From: Streptomyces cinerochromogenes
Lineage (GTDB): Bacteria; Actinomycetota; Actinomycetes; Streptomycetales; Streptomycetaceae
Reading direction: 5' to 3'
Length of the DNA: 64,000 nt
NCBI RefSeq assembly: GCF_014648635.1
Contig: NZ_BMRM01000002.1
Coordinates: forward strand, 124,001 to 188,000
The position numbers and the translations under genes were made by a program. Shown here one piece after another: positions 28,813 through 38,205 of this stretch (its first letter is position 1; every line of letters begins with the position of its first letter). The notes under the pieces are model-generated. The model searched no databases. It was given only the letters and a program-made list of their open reading frames with translations, and was not told where the DNA came from.

Positions 28813-28918
28813 CGCCGCGACAGCGCCGGGGGCGTACGGCCGCACGCCGGCTGCGGGTGCGCGGGGGCTGGTCGCGCAGTTCCCCGCGCCCCTTCGGGAC
28901 GCTCCCGGCGCAGGGCGC

Positions 28919-29608
28919 CTATCCGGGGTCGCCGACGCCCCGCAGGGAACCCGCACGGTCCAGCAGTCCCGTCCTGGCCGCCAGCGCCGCCGCCTCCAGC
29001 CTGGACCCCACCCCCAGCTTCATCAGGACCCGCTGGACATGCGTACGGGCCGTGCTCGGGGCGATGCCCATGCCCGCCGCGATCCGCCGCGTGTCCTCCC
29101 CGTCGGCCACCCGGACCAGCACCTCCGCCTCCCGCGGCGTGAGCATCTCCAGCAGCCGCTGCGCCTCGTCGTCGGGCTGCGCGGCCGGGTTCAGCAGCTC
29201 GCTGAAGGCGCCCTGGAGCAGCAGCGGGGCCACCGCCGCCTCCCCGGCCCGGGCCTTCATGATGGCCCGCTCGACCCCCTCGATCCGCTCGTCGTGCCGC
29301 ACGTACCCCGACGCCCCCGCGGCGAAGGCCGCCGCGATCCCGCGCGGCGACGGCACCGGGCCCAGCACCAGCACCGCCACCTGCGGACGCTCCCGCTTGA
29401 TCTTCACCACCGGGTCGAAGACCCCCGGCTCGGCCGGCGCCGCCGTACCCAGCAGGCACACCTCGGGCGCCCGCGCGATCACGAGGTCCGCCGCGCCCGC
29501 CGCCGGCGCCGCCGCGGCGACCACCCGGTGCCCGCGCAGCTTGAGCGCCGACGCCAGCGCCTCCGCGAGCAGCCGATGGTCGTCCACGACCATGAGCCGC
29601 ACTCCCAT
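28919..29608 (-). CDS. LuxR-type regulator with degenerate receiver domain
   Basis: 229 aa from the ATG at 29608. The N-terminal receiver retains LMVVDDHRLL (D9-D10) but the phospho-acceptor position reads EVCLLGTAAPA: the expected Asp after the beta-3 strand is Gly54, so normal phosphorylation is not possible. The C-terminal HTH is intact: MLTPREAEVLVRVADGEDTR, then STARTHVQRVLMKLGVGS. It is probably an atypical, phosphorylation-independent regulator. It is monocistronic and convergent with the symporter-linked gene. Confidence 0.85.
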   Translation of the reverse strand: MGVRLMVVDDHRLLAEALASALKLRGHRVVAAAAPAAGAADLVIARAPEVCLLGTAAPAEPGVFDPVVKIKRERPQVAVLVLGPVPSPRGIAAAFAAGASGYVRHDERIEGVERAIMKARAGEAAVAPLLLQGAFSELLNPAAQPDDEAQRLLEMLTPREAEVLVRVADGEDTRRIAAGMGIAPSTARTHVQRVLMKLGVGSRLEAAALAARTGLLDRAGSLRGVGDPG

Positions 29609-29700
29609 ACACCAACCCCCCAGTCCCCCAGGCACCCCCGCCCTACATGCCCCCGGAAGCTACACGCTTGTTCGACGTCGCGCTGCCCCTCTTCATGAGA

Positions 29701-29731
29701 AGTGCCCCGGATCGATGAAATCCGGGGCACT
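29701..29731 (-). terminator. Terminator of the beta-propeller gene pair
   Basis: A 12-bp perfect inverted repeat AGTGCCCCGGAT / ATCCGGGGCACT with a 7-nt loop, 53 nt beyond the stop of the leftward gene at 29784. Confidence 0.75.
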
Positions 29732-29783
29732 CCTCGGCAAGTCACCCATTCGGGCGAGGCCGGCGAACGGCGGGGCGGAGGCG

Positions 29784-31598
29784 TCAGCCGCCGGTGCCGA
29801 ACGCCATCACCAGGTACTCCTTGCTGGAGGACGACATGTCCCGCTCCTTGGCCCACACGGCGGCCATGTACAGCCGGCCCTTGCCGAAGAGCAGCTCGGA
29901 GTACTCCGGCAGCAGGTTGGCCTCCGAGTCCCGCACGCTCTTCACCGACGGGTTCTCCAGCAGCTTGGTCGCCTTGAACGAACCACCGTCGAGGCTGACG
30001 ACCTGGCCGCCCTTGTTGTAGGGCGGCGCCTTGTAGGCGAGCAGGTTGCGTCCGTCCAGGCGCAGCGGGGACAGGGTGTAGCCGTCACCGGCCTCGGCGC
30101 GCTGGCCGGTGGGCTTGCCGGTCCTCAGGTCGAAGGAGACGATCTCGTTGGTGCGGGTGTAGTCGCCCGAGCCGTCGTGCGGCTCGGTCATCAGGTACAG
30201 CCTGCCGTTGCCCGCCACGACCTGCTTGCAGTCCTCGATCCGGGTGATGCCGTCGCAGCGGCCCCCGTAGGTGTCGCCGGGCGCGGGGATGCGGGCGAGC
30301 AGCTTGCCGGTCTTGTCGTCGATGGAGAAGTAGTCCGAGACACCGCTGCCGTCGCCCGCGCTCTGGCCGACGTCGGCCGCGACCACCAGCGGGTCGGTGG
30401 AGACGATGGAGGGGTAGTCGACGCCGGCCGGCATCCGGTACTCGGAGATCACCTTGCCGCCGGCCGGGTCGATGGTCTGGATGTTCAGCTGCGGGTTGTC
30501 GTACTCGCCGCACTTGCGCACCGCGACCAGCCGGGTGCCGCCGCCGTACCCCACGTCACGGCAGGTGTCGTCCGGCTTCGGCTGCCACAGCGCCTTGCCG
30601 GAGCCGATGTCGAACGCGGCGCCGCCGTCGGAGCTGCCGACCGCGACCGTGTGCTGGGCGACCGTCACGTTCTGGAAGGTGATCGGGAAGTCGCCGGACT
30701 CGACGGTCTTCGTCCACAGCTTCTTGCCCGCGGCGAGGTCGATCGCCGCGATCTGGCTGCAGCCCGCGGTGGAGCCCTTCGCGGGCATCTTCGGCTGGAA
30801 GGTGATCGCGGTCAGGCCGTCGGAGGTGACGTGGTGGCTGGCCGCGCAGATCGGTCCGGGCAGCTTGATCGTCCACAGCTCGGTGCCCTTGGCCGGGTCG
30901 TACCCGACGATCTCGGCGATGCCGCTCTTGGCGTAGACGGTGTCCGTCAGCCAGGAGCCCACGGTGCTGGTCGTGTCGTCCGCCTTGGGCAGCGGCACCT
31001 CGAAGAGCACCTTGGCGGCCGGGTCGGACGGCGCCTTCTCCTTGCCGCCACCGCCGCCGGTGCCCCCGGAGCCGTCCTTGCCGCCCGTGCCGCCGCTGGA
31101 GGAGGCGGTGTCGTGCTGCTTGCCGTCGTCCCCGGAGGACTTGGCGTACCAGATGCCGCCGCCGACGATCAGCGCGATGGCGACGACCGCCGCGACGACG
31201 ATGAACAGCGCGGCGTTGTTCCGCCCGCCGCCGCCCGGCGCCGGCTGCGGCGGCATCGGCACGGACGGCGGCTGACCCTGGCTCTGGCCCGGATAGCCGT
31301 ACCCCGGCTGCCCGCCCGGCACGGGCTGCATGGGCTGGGTGGGCTGCGCGTAGGGGTTGTGCGGCTGGGCGCCGTGACCCGGGGCCGGCGCCGCGGGCTG
31401 GGCCGGGGGCTGCTGGGCGTACGGGTTCGGCTGCGCGCCCGGGTAGCCGTAGCCGGGCTGCGGCTGGGGCGGCGGGGGCGGCGGCGGGGCCTGCGGGTAG
31501 CCGTACCCCGGCTGCGGCGGCGGGCCGGCCGGCGGGTTCGGCGGCTGACTCGGGGGCTGGCCCGGGGGCTGGTGGGGCGGCGGGGGCGGCTGGGTCAT
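29784..31598 (-). CDS. Membrane-anchored PQQ-like beta-propeller protein (paralogue 1)
   Basis: 604 aa. Residues 1-125 are a cytoplasmic Pro/Gln/Gly/Tyr-rich region (repeated QPGYGYP). A single TM helix at about 130-150 (LFIVVAAVVAIALIVGGGIW) is followed by a Ser/Gly linker. Residues about 190-600 form a secreted beta-propeller with repeating LWTIKLPGP, LWTKTVESG and ALWQPKPDD blades of the PQQ_2 type. No enzymatic residues were identified. The upstream neighbour is a paralogue of the same architecture, so the pair arose by duplication. Confidence 0.82.
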   Translation of the reverse strand: MTQPPPPPHQPPGQPPSQPPNPPAGPPPQPGYGYPQAPPPPPPPQPQPGYGYPGAQPNPYAQQPPAQPAAPAPGHGAQPHNPYAQPTQPMQPVPGGQPGYGYPGQSQGQPPSVPMPPQPAPGGGGRNNAALFIVVAAVVAIALIVGGGIWYAKSSGDDGKQHDTASSSGGTGGKDGSGGTGGGGGKEKAPSDPAAKVLFEVPLPKADDTTSTVGSWLTDTVYAKSGIAEIVGYDPAKGTELWTIKLPGPICAASHHVTSDGLTAITFQPKMPAKGSTAGCSQIAAIDLAAGKKLWTKTVESGDFPITFQNVTVAQHTVAVGSSDGGAAFDIGSGKALWQPKPDDTCRDVGYGGGTRLVAVRKCGEYDNPQLNIQTIDPAGGKVISEYRMPAGVDYPSIVSTDPLVVAADVGQSAGDGSGVSDYFSIDDKTGKLLARIPAPGDTYGGRCDGITRIEDCKQVVAGNGRLYLMTEPHDGSGDYTRTNEIVSFDLRTGKPTGQRAEAGDGYTLSPLRLDGRNLLAYKAPPYNKGGQVVSLDGGSFKATKLLENPSVKSVRDSEANLLPEYSELLFGKGRLYMAAVWAKERDMSSSSKEYLVMAFGTGG

Positions 31599-31677
31599 GC
31601 GGGTACCTCGGGGACGCGGAAGGCCGTACGGCGACGGGGGACTCGGGAGGAACGGGCTGGGGCCGGGCGGGCCGGGC

Positions 31678-33531
31678 TCAGTTGCCGAAGGCCATCATGA
31701 GTTTCTCCTTCGAGTCGTCGTCGCCGGACAGCCGGCCGGAGGAGATGAAGAACCGCCCGCCGGTCCAGTCGACGACGCCGTCGTAGAAGGTGTTCTCCAC
31801 GTCGGCGGCGCCCTGCGGGTTCTGCAGCAGCCGGGTCGTCTTGTGGGAGGAGCCGGTGACCGGGACCGACACCACCTGGCCGCCCGTGTCGTACGACGGC
31901 TGCACGTACGCGACGAGCTTGCCGTCCTCGACCTTCACCGGCGCCATCGGCCGGTCCGTCGGGGAGCCGACGCGCCACTTCTCCTTGCCGTCGGCGAGGC
32001 TGATCGCGACGATCTCGTTGGCGCTGACGGTGGAGTCGGTGGGCAGGTACAGCATGTTCGCGTCGACCGCGACACCCTGGCAGCCCTGCAGCTCCCGCTC
32101 CAGGACGGCCCAGCCGCACCGCGGCGCGAACTTCTCGTTCACCTTGACCTCGGAGCGGAACTTGCCGTTCTTGTCGAAGGTGGAGATGTTCCAGGCCTTC
32201 TTGTCCCGGTTGGTCAGGTAGACCACGAGCGGGTCGACCGAGTACGTCCGGGTCACCTCCCAGCCCTTCTTGACGGTCTGGGTCCAGCGCACCTTGCCGG
32301 TGGCCGGGTCGAGTTCCTGGATCTCCTCGTGCTCCTTGCCGGTGCCGGCGCCGCAGGAGGCCACCTGGATCAGCCGGCTGGTGCTGCCCGCGAAGGCGGC
32401 CGGGAAGCAGGCCGCGCCGTACTTCTTCTTGTCGTACAGCTTCTTGCCGGTGCCGATGTCGTACGCCGTGCCCGACTGCGAACGACCCACCATCAGCGTC
32501 TTCCCGCTGACGGTGAGTTCGACGGTCAGCGCGCTGTCGAACAGCCCGCCGTCGGCGACCTCGGCGCTCCAGCCCTTCTCGCCGGTGCGCAGGTCCAGCT
32601 GCTGGAGCTGGTTGCACTTGGCGCGGTCGCCGCCGCCGTTCATGTATGCCACGACGACCTTGTCGTCCGCCGACTTCTGCGGGGTGACCGCGCAGATCTT
32701 CTGCGGGAAGGCCAGCGGTCCCCAGGCGGTGCCGCCGTCGGCGGTACGGAAGGCGAAGACCTGCTTGTACGCCGCCTTCACCGCCGTGTCGCCGGTGATC
32801 CACATGCCGGGCGCGTCGGCGCCGGAGGCCGGGGCGTCCGGTGCCGGCTTGTACCAGAGCACCTTCGCCTCGCCGGCCTGGCGGCCCTTGTTGAGGTTCT
32901 CCGGGTCCTCGCCGCCGGACGTCGTCGGCGAGGAGGTGGCGGAGTGCTTGGGATCGTCGCTGTGCCGGGCGACGGGCTTCTTCTCGCCGCCGTCGTCGCC
33001 GCCGCCGGACAGCGCGAACACCGTGCCGCCGATGACGAGCAGCGCGGCCACCGCGGACCCGATGATCAGCGCCGTCTTCTTCCGGGAGCCCTGCGGGCCG
33101 GGGACGGGGCCGCCGGGCGCGGCGCCGGGCATGCCCGGGTACGGCGGCTGCTGCGGGTGGCCGTAGCCGGGCTGCGGGGCGCCGTACGGGCCCGGCTGCT
33201 GCGGGGGTTGCTGCGGATAGCCGTAGGGACCGGGGGCGGCGCCGTACGGTCCCGGCTGCTGGGGCTGGGGCTGGTGCGGGTAGCCGTAGCCCGGCTGGGG
33301 CGGCTGCGGGGGCGTGGCGGGCGGCTGGGGCGCGCCGAAACCGCCCTGCGCCGGCGGGGTCTGGGGGGCGGCGCCGAAACCGCCCTGCGCCGGTGGCGTC
33401 TGCGGGGCGGCGCCGAAACCGCCCTGCGCCGGTGGCGTCTGCGGGGCCGGGCCGAAACCACCGCCCTGCGGCGGCTGGTCCTGCGGTGCTCCGAACCCGC
33501 TCTGCGGCGGCTGGTCGGGCGGCTGAGTCAT
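31678..33531 (-). CDS. Membrane-anchored PQQ-like beta-propeller protein (paralogue 2)
   Basis: 617 aa with the same layout as its neighbour: residues 1-145 Pro/Gln/Gly-rich with GYGYP and a 13-residue tandem repeat, a TM helix at about 153-173 (ALIIGSAVAALLVIGGTVFAL), then a propeller with blades such as KGWSAEVADGG, KVRWTQTVKKGW and KEKWRVGSPT. It is transcribed ahead of paralogue 1 with a 79-bp gap. A role at the cell surface is inferred; family members are often annotated only as PQQ-binding-like. Confidence 0.82.
   Translation of the reverse strand: MTQPPDQPPQSGFGAPQDQPPQGGGFGPAPQTPPAQGGFGAAPQTPPAQGGFGAAPQTPPAQGGFGAPQPPATPPQPPQPGYGYPHQPQPQQPGPYGAAPGPYGYPQQPPQQPGPYGAPQPGYGHPQQPPYPGMPGAAPGGPVPGPQGSRKKTALIIGSAVAALLVIGGTVFALSGGGDDGGEKKPVARHSDDPKHSATSSPTTSGGEDPENLNKGRQAGEAKVLWYKPAPDAPASGADAPGMWITGDTAVKAAYKQVFAFRTADGGTAWGPLAFPQKICAVTPQKSADDKVVVAYMNGGGDRAKCNQLQQLDLRTGEKGWSAEVADGGLFDSALTVELTVSGKTLMVGRSQSGTAYDIGTGKKLYDKKKYGAACFPAAFAGSTSRLIQVASCGAGTGKEHEEIQELDPATGKVRWTQTVKKGWEVTRTYSVDPLVVYLTNRDKKAWNISTFDKNGKFRSEVKVNEKFAPRCGWAVLERELQGCQGVAVDANMLYLPTDSTVSANEIVAISLADGKEKWRVGSPTDRPMAPVKVEDGKLVAYVQPSYDTGGQVVSVPVTGSSHKTTRLLQNPQGAADVENTFYDGVVDWTGGRFFISSGRLSGDDDSKEKLMMAFGN
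33333..33449 (-). repeat. 39-bp tandem repeat (13 residues) in paralogue 2
   Basis: Three near-identical 39-bp units starting at 33333, 33372 and 33411 (a degenerate fourth from 33450) encode PPAQGGFGAAPQT. They lie in the cytoplasmic low-complexity region and are a likely site of copy-number variation between strains. Confidence 0.85.
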
Positions 33532-33765
33532 CAGCGCTCTTCCCCCTCGTTCACTGATTTTTAGCCACGCCCTGAGGTTCGTGACGGACCCAAGGTCGCT
33601 TACAGACAGTTCTCAGACGGCTCTTTCTATCACTCGGCACCGACAGCACACGGGGCCGCGTCCTGCCCTGTTCCCAAGGGAGGACCGGCCCGTGATGCCG
33701 TCGTTATGCGCCTTCACGCCCCCTTCACCCGGCGCACGCGCCCCCTTCGTGCCGGGCGTGAACGG

Positions 33766-35574
33766 TCAGGCGTCCTCCGCCAGTTCCAGCCAGCGCAGTT
33801 CCAGTTCCTCGCGCTCCCCGGCGAGGTCCCGCAACCGGGCGTCCAGATCGGCCACCTTCGCGAAGTCGGTGGCGTTGTCGGCGATCTGGGCGTGCAGCGC
33901 GGACTCCTTCTCGGAGATCTTGTCCAACTGCCGCTCGATCTTCTGGAGTTCCTTCTTCGCGGCCCGCTGGTCGGCGGCGCTCCTCTCCGTGGCGGCCGGC
34001 TTCGGTGCCGCGGCGGTGGCCTGCGCGGCGACCGCCTCCTCCATGCGCCGGCGCCGCTCCAGGTACTCGTCGATGCCGCGCGGCAGCATCCGCAGGGCGC
34101 CGTCGCCGAGGAGGGCGAAGACCCGGTCCGTGGTGCGCTCCACGAAGAACCGGTCGTGGGAGATGACGATCATCGAGCCGGGCCAGCCGTCGAGGACGTC
34201 CTCCAGCTGGGTGAGGGTCTCGATGTCGAGGTCGTTGGTGGGCTCGTCCAGGAAGAGGACGTTGGGCTCGTCCATGAGCAGCCGCAGCAGCTGCAGCCGG
34301 CGCCGCTCACCACCGGAGAGGTCGCCGACCGGCGTCCACTGCTTCTCCTTGGTGAAGCCGAACGTCTCGCACAGCTGCCCGGCCGTCATCTCGCGCCCCT
34401 TGCCGAGGTCGACGCGCTCCCGGACCCGCTGCACGGCCTCCAGCACCCGCCAGGTCGGGTCGAGTTCGGCGACCTCCTGGGAGAGGTAGGCCAGCTTGAC
34501 GGTCTTGCCCACGGCGATACGGCCGCCGGCGGGCTGCTCCTCGCCCTCGCTGCGGGCCGCGGCGGCCATGGCACGCAGCAGCGAGGTCTTGCCGGCCCCG
34601 TTGACCCCGACGAGACCGATCCGGTCGCCCGGCCCGAGCTGCCAGGTGACGTGCTTCAGCAGCACCTTCGGACCGGCCTGGACGGTCACGTCCTCCAGGT
34701 CGAAGACGGTCCTGCCGAGCCGCGAGGAGGCGAACTTCATCAGCTCGCTGCTGTCCCGGGGCGGCGGCACGTCCGCGATCAGCTCGTTGGCGGCCTCGAC
34801 CCGGAAGCGCGGCTTCGACGTCCGCGCGGGGGCGCCGCGCCGCAGCCAGGCCAGCTCCTTGCGGACCAGGTTCTGCCGCTTGGCCTCCTCGGTCGCGGCG
34901 ATCCGCTCCCGCTCCGCGCGCGCGAAGACGTAGTCGGAGTAGCCGCCCTCGTACTCGTACACGTCACCGCGCTGCACGTCCCACATGCGGGTGCACACCT
35001 GGTCCAGGAACCACCGGTCGTGCGTCACGCACACCAGCGCCGAGCGCCGGTTCTGCAGGTGCTGGGCGAGCCAGGAGATGCCCTCGACGTCGAGGTGGTT
35101 GGTGGGCTCGTCCAGGACGATCAGGTCCTGCTCCTCGATGAGCAGCTTGGCCAGCGCGATGCGGCGCCGCTCGCCACCGGAGAGCGGCCCGATGACGGTG
35201 TCGAGCCCCTTCGGGAAGCCCGGCAGGTCCAGCCCGCCGAACAGTCCGGTCAGCACGTCCCTGACCTTGGCGTTGCCGGCCCACTCGTGGTCGGCCATGT
35301 CACCGATGACCTCGTGACGCACGGTGGCGGCCGGGTCGAGGGAGTCGTGCTGCGTCAGCACGCCGAGGCGCAGCCCGCCGGAGTGCGTGATCCGTCCGGT
35401 GTCGGCCTCCTCCAGCTTGGCGAGCATCCGGATGAGGGTGGTCTTGCCGTCGCCGTTGCGTCCGACGACCCCGATCCGGTCCCCTTCCGACACGCCGAGC
35501 GAGACGCCGTCCAGCAGGGCACGGGTGCCGTACACCTTGCTGACGTTCTCGACATTGACCAGGTTGACGGCCAT
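33766..35574 (-). CDS. ABC-F family ATPase
   Basis: 602 aa without membrane segments, with two ABC domains in tandem: Walker A GRNGDGKTT (about 39) and GVNGAGKTS (about 330), signature LSGGERRR twice, Walker B VLDEPTNHLD and FLDEPTNDLD. The interdomain linker (about 230-290) and a basic C-terminal coiled coil (about 500-602, KKELQKIERQLDKI) are typical of Uup/EttA-like ABC-F proteins that act on ribosomes. It could give antibiotic protection, but nothing here shows a specific one. Confidence 0.93.
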   Translation of the reverse strand: MAVNLVNVENVSKVYGTRALLDGVSLGVSEGDRIGVVGRNGDGKTTLIRMLAKLEEADTGRITHSGGLRLGVLTQHDSLDPAATVRHEVIGDMADHEWAGNAKVRDVLTGLFGGLDLPGFPKGLDTVIGPLSGGERRRIALAKLLIEEQDLIVLDEPTNHLDVEGISWLAQHLQNRRSALVCVTHDRWFLDQVCTRMWDVQRGDVYEYEGGYSDYVFARAERERIAATEEAKRQNLVRKELAWLRRGAPARTSKPRFRVEAANELIADVPPPRDSSELMKFASSRLGRTVFDLEDVTVQAGPKVLLKHVTWQLGPGDRIGLVGVNGAGKTSLLRAMAAAARSEGEEQPAGGRIAVGKTVKLAYLSQEVAELDPTWRVLEAVQRVRERVDLGKGREMTAGQLCETFGFTKEKQWTPVGDLSGGERRRLQLLRLLMDEPNVLFLDEPTNDLDIETLTQLEDVLDGWPGSMIVISHDRFFVERTTDRVFALLGDGALRMLPRGIDEYLERRRRMEEAVAAQATAAAPKPAATERSAADQRAAKKELQKIERQLDKISEKESALHAQIADNATDFAKVADLDARLRDLAGEREELELRWLELAEDA

Positions 35575-35729
35575 TTCACTCCTGTGCGCGGGGTCGGTCA
35601 GCCTTCTAGCGTAGGCCCTCGGGGGATGAGGGCGGGGCGCGAGGGCTTGTCACTCTTTGTGATGACGTGATCGGGAACGGGCCGATACCGTGGAGGGCAG
35701 GCAGCAGGATCCCGTCCATGGGAGGCACC

Positions 35730-36326
35730 ATGACCGCCGAGTCCGTAGAGCACCGGGTTCCATGGCCGGTGCCGCCGCTGGACGGATACACCGTGGACGA
35801 CCTGTTCACGCTGCCGGATCTCCCGCCGCACACCGAGCTGATCGACGGGAGCCTGGTTTTCGTGAGTCCGCAGCGCCGATTCCACGGGAACGTGGTCGAT
35901 CTGCTCGTCTTCGGCCTGCGTGCCAGTGGCCTGCCTGCCGAATTCAAGGTCAGCCGGGAGATGACCGTGATCCTCGACAGGCGCAACGGCCCCGAGCCCG
36001 ACGTGAGCGTGATCCGGACCGACGCCGTCACCGGGCCGGACCAGACGAGCTACCAGGCCACCGACGTACTTCTGGCGGTCGAAGTGGTCTCGCCCGAGTC
36101 CGAGTCCCGCGACCGCACGACGAAGCCGCAGAAATACGCCGCCGCCGGAATTCCGAACTTCTGGCGCGTCGAGGCGAACGGGACCGACGGCAGGCCCGTC
36201 ATCCACGTCTACGAAATCGACCCGCTCACCCGGGCGTACGTCCACACGGGCATGCACCGCGATCGCATCAAGGTCGACAAGCCGTACCCCATCGACATCG
36301 ACCTGACGGCGATCGACGAGCTCTGA
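35730..36326 (+). CDS. Uma2-family endonuclease-like protein
   Basis: 198 aa from the ATG at 35730 (GGAGG 6 nt upstream). It has the restriction-endonuclease-like Uma2 fold: YTVDDLFTLPDLPPHTELIDGSLV, PEPDVSVIRTD (catalytic Asp), VEVVSPESESRDRTTKPQKYAAAGI (Glu and Lys of PD-ExK) and FWRVE. All core residues are present. Uma2 genes are abundant in streptomycetes and their role is not settled. It sits alone between the ABC-F gene (divergent) and ispE (convergent, 11 bp). Confidence 0.88.
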   Translation: MTAESVEHRVPWPVPPLDGYTVDDLFTLPDLPPHTELIDGSLVFVSPQRRFHGNVVDLLVFGLRASGLPAEFKVSREMTVILDRRNGPEPDVSVIRTDAVTGPDQTSYQATDVLLAVEVVSPESESRDRTTKPQKYAAAGIPNFWRVEANGTDGRPVIHVYEIDPLTRAYVHTGMHRDRIKVDKPYPIDIDLTAIDEL

Positions 36327-36337
36327 GGGGATTGCCC

Positions 36338-37231
36338 TCAGACAACCGTCGCCCCCGCCACCGGCCCCACCGCGGTCCGCACGGCCCTGCACGTCCCCGA
36401 CGCCCGCAGCACCTCGGCCACCTTCTCCGCCGACTCGGCGTCCCGCGCGAGGAACGCGGTCGTAGGCCCGGACCCGGAGACCAGCGCGGCAAGCGCACCC
36501 GCACCCCGACCCGCGTCCAGCGTGTCCGACAGCTCCGGGAACAGCGACAGCGCGGCAGGCTGAAGGCCGTTCGAGACGGCCGCCGCCAGCCCCTCCACGT
36601 CCCCCTTCGCCAGCGCCTCCAGCAGCTGCTCCGACGCCACCGGCTCCGGGATCTCCCGTCCCTCCGCCAGCCGGTCGAACTCCCGGAACACCGCCGGGGT
36701 CGACAGCCCCCGCCCGGCCATCGCGAACACCCAGTGGAAGGTGCCGCCGACCTCCAGCGCGGTCAGCCGCTCACCGCGCCCGGTGCCGAGGGCGGCCCCG
36801 CCGACCAGGCTGAACGGCACGTCGCTGCCCAGCTCGGCGCAGATCGCGAGCAGCTCGGCCCGCGAGGCGCCCGTGCCCCACAGCCGGTCGCAGGCGAGCA
36901 GCGCGCCCGCGCCGTCCGCGCTGCCGCCCGCCATGCCGCCGGCGACCGGGATGTCCTTGGCGATGTGGACGTGGACGTTCGGCTCGATGCCCCGGCGCCC
37001 GGCGAGGGCGATCGCCGCGCGCGCGGCGAGGTTGGTGCGGTCCAGGGGGACCTGGTCGGCGTCCGGGCCCTCGCAGGTGATCCGGAGTCCGTCGGCCGGG
37101 GTCACGGTCACCTCGTCGTACAGGCCGACCGCGAGGAAGACGTTGGCGAGGTCGTGGAAGCCGTCGGGGCGGGCGGCGCCGACGGCGAGCTGGACGTTGA
37201 CCTTGGCCGGTACGCGTACCGTGACGCTCAC
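36338..37231 (-). CDS. ispE: 4-diphosphocytidyl-2-C-methyl-D-erythritol kinase
   Basis: 297 aa. It phosphorylates CDP-ME in the MEP isoprenoid pathway. GHMP-kinase signs: [14 protein letters not shown] at the N-terminus, the ATP loop [19 protein letters not shown] and the C-terminal [13 protein letters not shown]. The GTG start overlaps the rsmA stop by 4 nt (GTGA), the usual rsmA-ispE coupling. Confidence 0.96.
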   Translation of the reverse strand: MSVTVRVPAKVNVQLAVGAARPDGFHDLANVFLAVGLYDEVTVTPADGLRITCEGPDADQVPLDRTNLAARAAIALAGRRGIEPNVHVHIAKDIPVAGGMAGGSADGAGALLACDRLWGTGASRAELLAICAELGSDVPFSLVGGAALGTGRGERLTALEVGGTFHWVFAMAGRGLSTPAVFREFDRLAEGREIPEPVASEQLLEALAKGDVEGLAAAVSNGLQPAALSLFPELSDTLDAGRGAGALAALVSGSGPTTAFLARDAESAEKVAEVLRASGTCRAVRTAVGPVAGATVV

Positions 37232-38097
37232 TTGCCGCTCTCCTTGTGTTCGGCGATCCGCGCGAACTCCTCCACCGTCAGCGCCTCCCCGCGCGCCTGC
37301 GGGGAGACCCCGGCCGCGACCAGCGCCGCCTCGGCCGCCGCCGCGGACCCCGCCCAGCCGGCGAGCGCGGCCCGCAGGGTCTTGCGGCGCTGGGCGAAGG
37401 CCGCGTCGACCACGGCGAAGACCTCGGCCTTGGAAGCGGTGGTTTTGATCGGCTCGGCCCGGCGGACCAGGGACACCAGCCCGCTGTCGACGTTCGGAGC
37501 GGGCCAGAAGACGTTGCGGCCGATGGCCCCGGCCCGCTTCACGTCGGCGTACCAGTTGGCCTTCACGGACGGGACGCCGTACACCTTGTTCCCGGGGGCG
37601 GCGGCGAGCCGGTCGGCGACCTCGGACTGCACCATGACCAGCGTCCGCTCGATGCTCGGGAAGGTGTCGAGCATGTGCAGCAGGACGGGGACGGCGACGT
37701 TGTAGGGGAGGTTCGCGACCAGCGCCGTCGGCGCGGGGCCGGGCAGCTCGGTGACGTGCATCGCGTCGGAGTGGACCAGCGCGAAGCGGTCGGCGCGGTC
37801 GGGCATGCGCGCGGTGACGGTGCCGGGGAGGGCCGCGGCGAGTACGTCGTCGATCTCGACGGCGGTGACCCGGTCGGCGGCCTCCAGCAGCGCGAGGGTG
37901 AGCGAGCCGAGGCCGGGGCCCACCTCCACGACGACGTCGTCCGGGCGGACCTCGGCGGTGCGGACGATACGGCGGACCGTGTTCGCGTCGATCACGAAGT
38001 TCTGGCCGCGTTGCTTGGTGGGGCGGACACCGAGCGCTGCCGCGAGTTCACGGATGTCGGCGGGGCCGAGGAGGGCGTCGGGGGTGGGGCTGCTCAC
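37228..38097 (-). CDS. rsmA: 16S rRNA (A1518/A1519) dimethyltransferase
   Basis: 289 aa from the GTG at 38097 ([20 protein letters not shown]). KsgA/RsmA family: [15 protein letters not shown], motif [15 protein letters not shown], and the catalytic NLPYNVAVP motif. It dimethylates two adenines in the 3' end of 16S rRNA (also called ksgA); loss gives kasugamycin resistance. It lies between the Rpf gene and ispE in a leftward run. Confidence 0.96.
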   Translation of the reverse strand: MSSPTPDALLGPADIRELAAALGVRPTKQRGQNFVIDANTVRRIVRTAEVRPDDVVVEVGPGLGSLTLALLEAADRVTAVEIDDVLAAALPGTVTARMPDRADRFALVHSDAMHVTELPGPAPTALVANLPYNVAVPVLLHMLDTFPSIERTLVMVQSEVADRLAAAPGNKVYGVPSVKANWYADVKRAGAIGRNVFWPAPNVDSGLVSLVRRAEPIKTTASKAEVFAVVDAAFAQRRKTLRAALAGWAGSAAAAEAALVAAGVSPQARGEALTVEEFARIAEHKESGK

Positions 38098-38205
38098 GGG
38101 GACAAGGGTACGGGGGCGGAGGAGGCCGGATCGCCAGACGCCCGGCACCGGGACCGCGGACGCCCGGCCACGCCGGGCGGATGCCGCAACCGCCCTGCGG
38201 TTTCC

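Noticed and set aside
26803..28956. 717-codon minus-strand frame over the sugar symporter
   Set aside because: Highly charged antisense translation typical of shadows of hydrophobic membrane proteins.
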